A stretch of 7,999 nucleotides of DNA from Pseudomonadota bacterium (GTDB taxonomy: Bacteria; Pseudomonadota; Gammaproteobacteria; Burkholderiales; Thiobacillaceae), in assembly GCA_021802595.1 (NCBI GenBank), contig JAJZRT010000147.1:1-7999 (forward strand). Direction: 5' to 3'. Made by a program: the position numbers and the translations under genes. The notes beneath the pieces are model-generated. The model saw only the letters and a list, made by a program, of their open reading frames with translations. It searched no databases and had not been told where the DNA came from. Shown one piece after another: positions 7,220-7,999 of the stretch (position 1 is its first letter; each line of letters opens with the position of its first letter).

Positions 7220-7999
7220 TCAGCGCTGGCAGGCCGGGCAATAGAAGCTCGCGCGCTGTCCCTGCACGATGCGGCGGATCGGCGTGCCGCAAGCCTTGCA
7301 AGGCAGTCCCTCGCGATCGTACACCCGTGTCTGCAACTGGAAATAGCCCAGTTCGCCGTCGCTCGCGACGTAATCGCGCAGCGAACTGCCGCCCGCGGCA
7401 ATGGCGGCCGTCAGCACCTGCCTGATCGCCGTGACCAGCCGCTCGCAGGCCGGGCGGCTGAGGCGGCGCGCAGCGGTCGCCGGGCGGATGCCGGCATGGA
7501 ACAACGACTCGGAGGCGTAGATGTTGCCGACACCGACCACTACCTGCGCATCCATGATGACCTGCTTGATCGCCGCGTTGCGGTGCCGGCACTGCGCGTG
7601 CAGCCAGGCGGCGTCGAAGGCGGGCGTCAGCGGCTCCGGCCCCAGGTGGGCCAGCAGCGGATGCCGGGCCGGATCCTCGGTCCACAGCACGGCGCCGAAG
7701 CGGCGCGGGTCGCGCAGCCGCAGCGTGCTGCCGTCGTCGAACAGCCAGTCGACGTGGTCGTGCAGGGCGGCCGGCTCGTCGGGCGCGGCGAGGCGCAGGC
7801 TGCCCGACATGCCCAGGTGGACGATCTGCGTGGCTGCGCCAAAATCGAACAGCAGGTATTTGCCGCGCCGGGCGATCCCCTTGAGGGGCAGTCCGCCCAG
7901 CCGCGCCTCCAGGTCGTCCGGCACGGGCCAGCGCAGGCGCGGGTTGCGCACCACGATGCGCGTGAGGGTGCGATGCTGCAGGCGCGGCAGCAAGCCCAG
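7220..7999 (-). CDS. mutM: Formamidopyrimidine-DNA glycosylase MutM/Fpg (5' end beyond the window)
   Basis: This is a base-excision repair enzyme that removes 8-oxoguanine and formamidopyrimidines and cleaves the abasic site. The window holds 259 residues. By alignment with memory of E. coli MutM, the first visible codons (LGLLPRL) correspond to about residue 11, so the catalytic Pro1-Glu2 (PELPEVE) and the true start lie just outside. A TTG at 7993 is in frame but cannot be the start because it would delete that active site. Visible motifs are the catalytic Lys57 equivalent in RRGKYLL, HLGMSGSLR, DPRRFG, the helix-two-turn-helix VVGVGNIYASESLFHAGI, and SDGELGYF. The C-terminal zinc finger C-x2-C-x16-C-x2-C (CKAC...CPAC) includes the conserved GQRASFYC Arg. 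The enzyme looks intact. The gene ends 73 bases before the dynamin-like gene on the same strand. Confidence 0.97.
   Translation of the reverse strand: MGLLPRLQHRTLTRIVVRNPRLRWPVPDDLEARLGGLPLKGIARRGKYLLFDFGAATQIVHLGMSGSLRLAAPDEPAALHDHVDWLFDDGSTLRLRDPRRFGAVLWTEDPARHPLLAHLGPEPLTPAFDAAWLHAQCRHRNAAIKQVIMDAQVVVGVGNIYASESLFHAGIRPATAARRLSRPACERLVTAIRQVLTAAIAAGGSSLRDYVASDGELGYFQLQTRVYDREGLPCKACGTPIRRIVQGQRASFYCPACQR

Overview
This GC-rich window (G or C at most third codon positions) looks like a chromosomal housekeeping segment from a proteobacterium, most likely a betaproteobacterium. The gene order ftsE-ftsY / M16 peptidase pair / rsmD / coaD / YfhL-type ferredoxin / mutM is a familiar proteobacterial neighbourhood; as I recall it, Pseudomonas has a similar but more spread-out order. 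I see no insertion sequences, tRNA or rRNA genes, CRISPR arrays, phage genes, or abrupt shifts in composition.

Layout. On the minus strand at the left edge, ftsY (SRP receptor) is followed by the first 23 codons of ftsE, with a 4-base ATGA overlap. A roughly 95-base divergent gap carrying an 11-bp tandem direct repeat separates ftsY from a plus-strand run of five tightly packed genes (about 1182-5179). These are two secreted M16 zinc-peptidase-like proteins, rsmD (16S rRNA methyltransferase), coaD (CoA biosynthesis) and an Allochromatium-type 2[4Fe-4S] ferredoxin. Both the M16-1/M16-2 and M16-2/rsmD junctions overlap by 11 bases; the later gaps are 3 and 18 bases. On the minus strand again, a 654-residue soluble dynamin-like GTPase (5182-7146) ends two bases from the ferredoxin stop. 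It lies downstream of mutM (7220 to beyond the right edge). The 73-base gap between mutM and the GTPase holds an AT-rich inverted repeat.

How the genes fit together. FtsY and FtsE share targeting and division functions at the inner membrane. The two M16 proteins look like the halves of one heterodimeric periplasmic peptidase: the first has the zinc site but no R/Y substrate-binding pair, and the second has lost the zinc site but keeps an R/Y pair. RsmD, CoaD and ferredoxin are unrelated housekeeping functions sharing a transcript.

I find no convincing new multi-gene system. The least explained gene is the dynamin-like GTPase, which has a P-loop with Ala in place of the first Gly and no recognisable Shine-Dalgarno. 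The non-coding structures most worth checking are the tandem repeat at 1127-1155 and the inverted repeat at 7172-7195.
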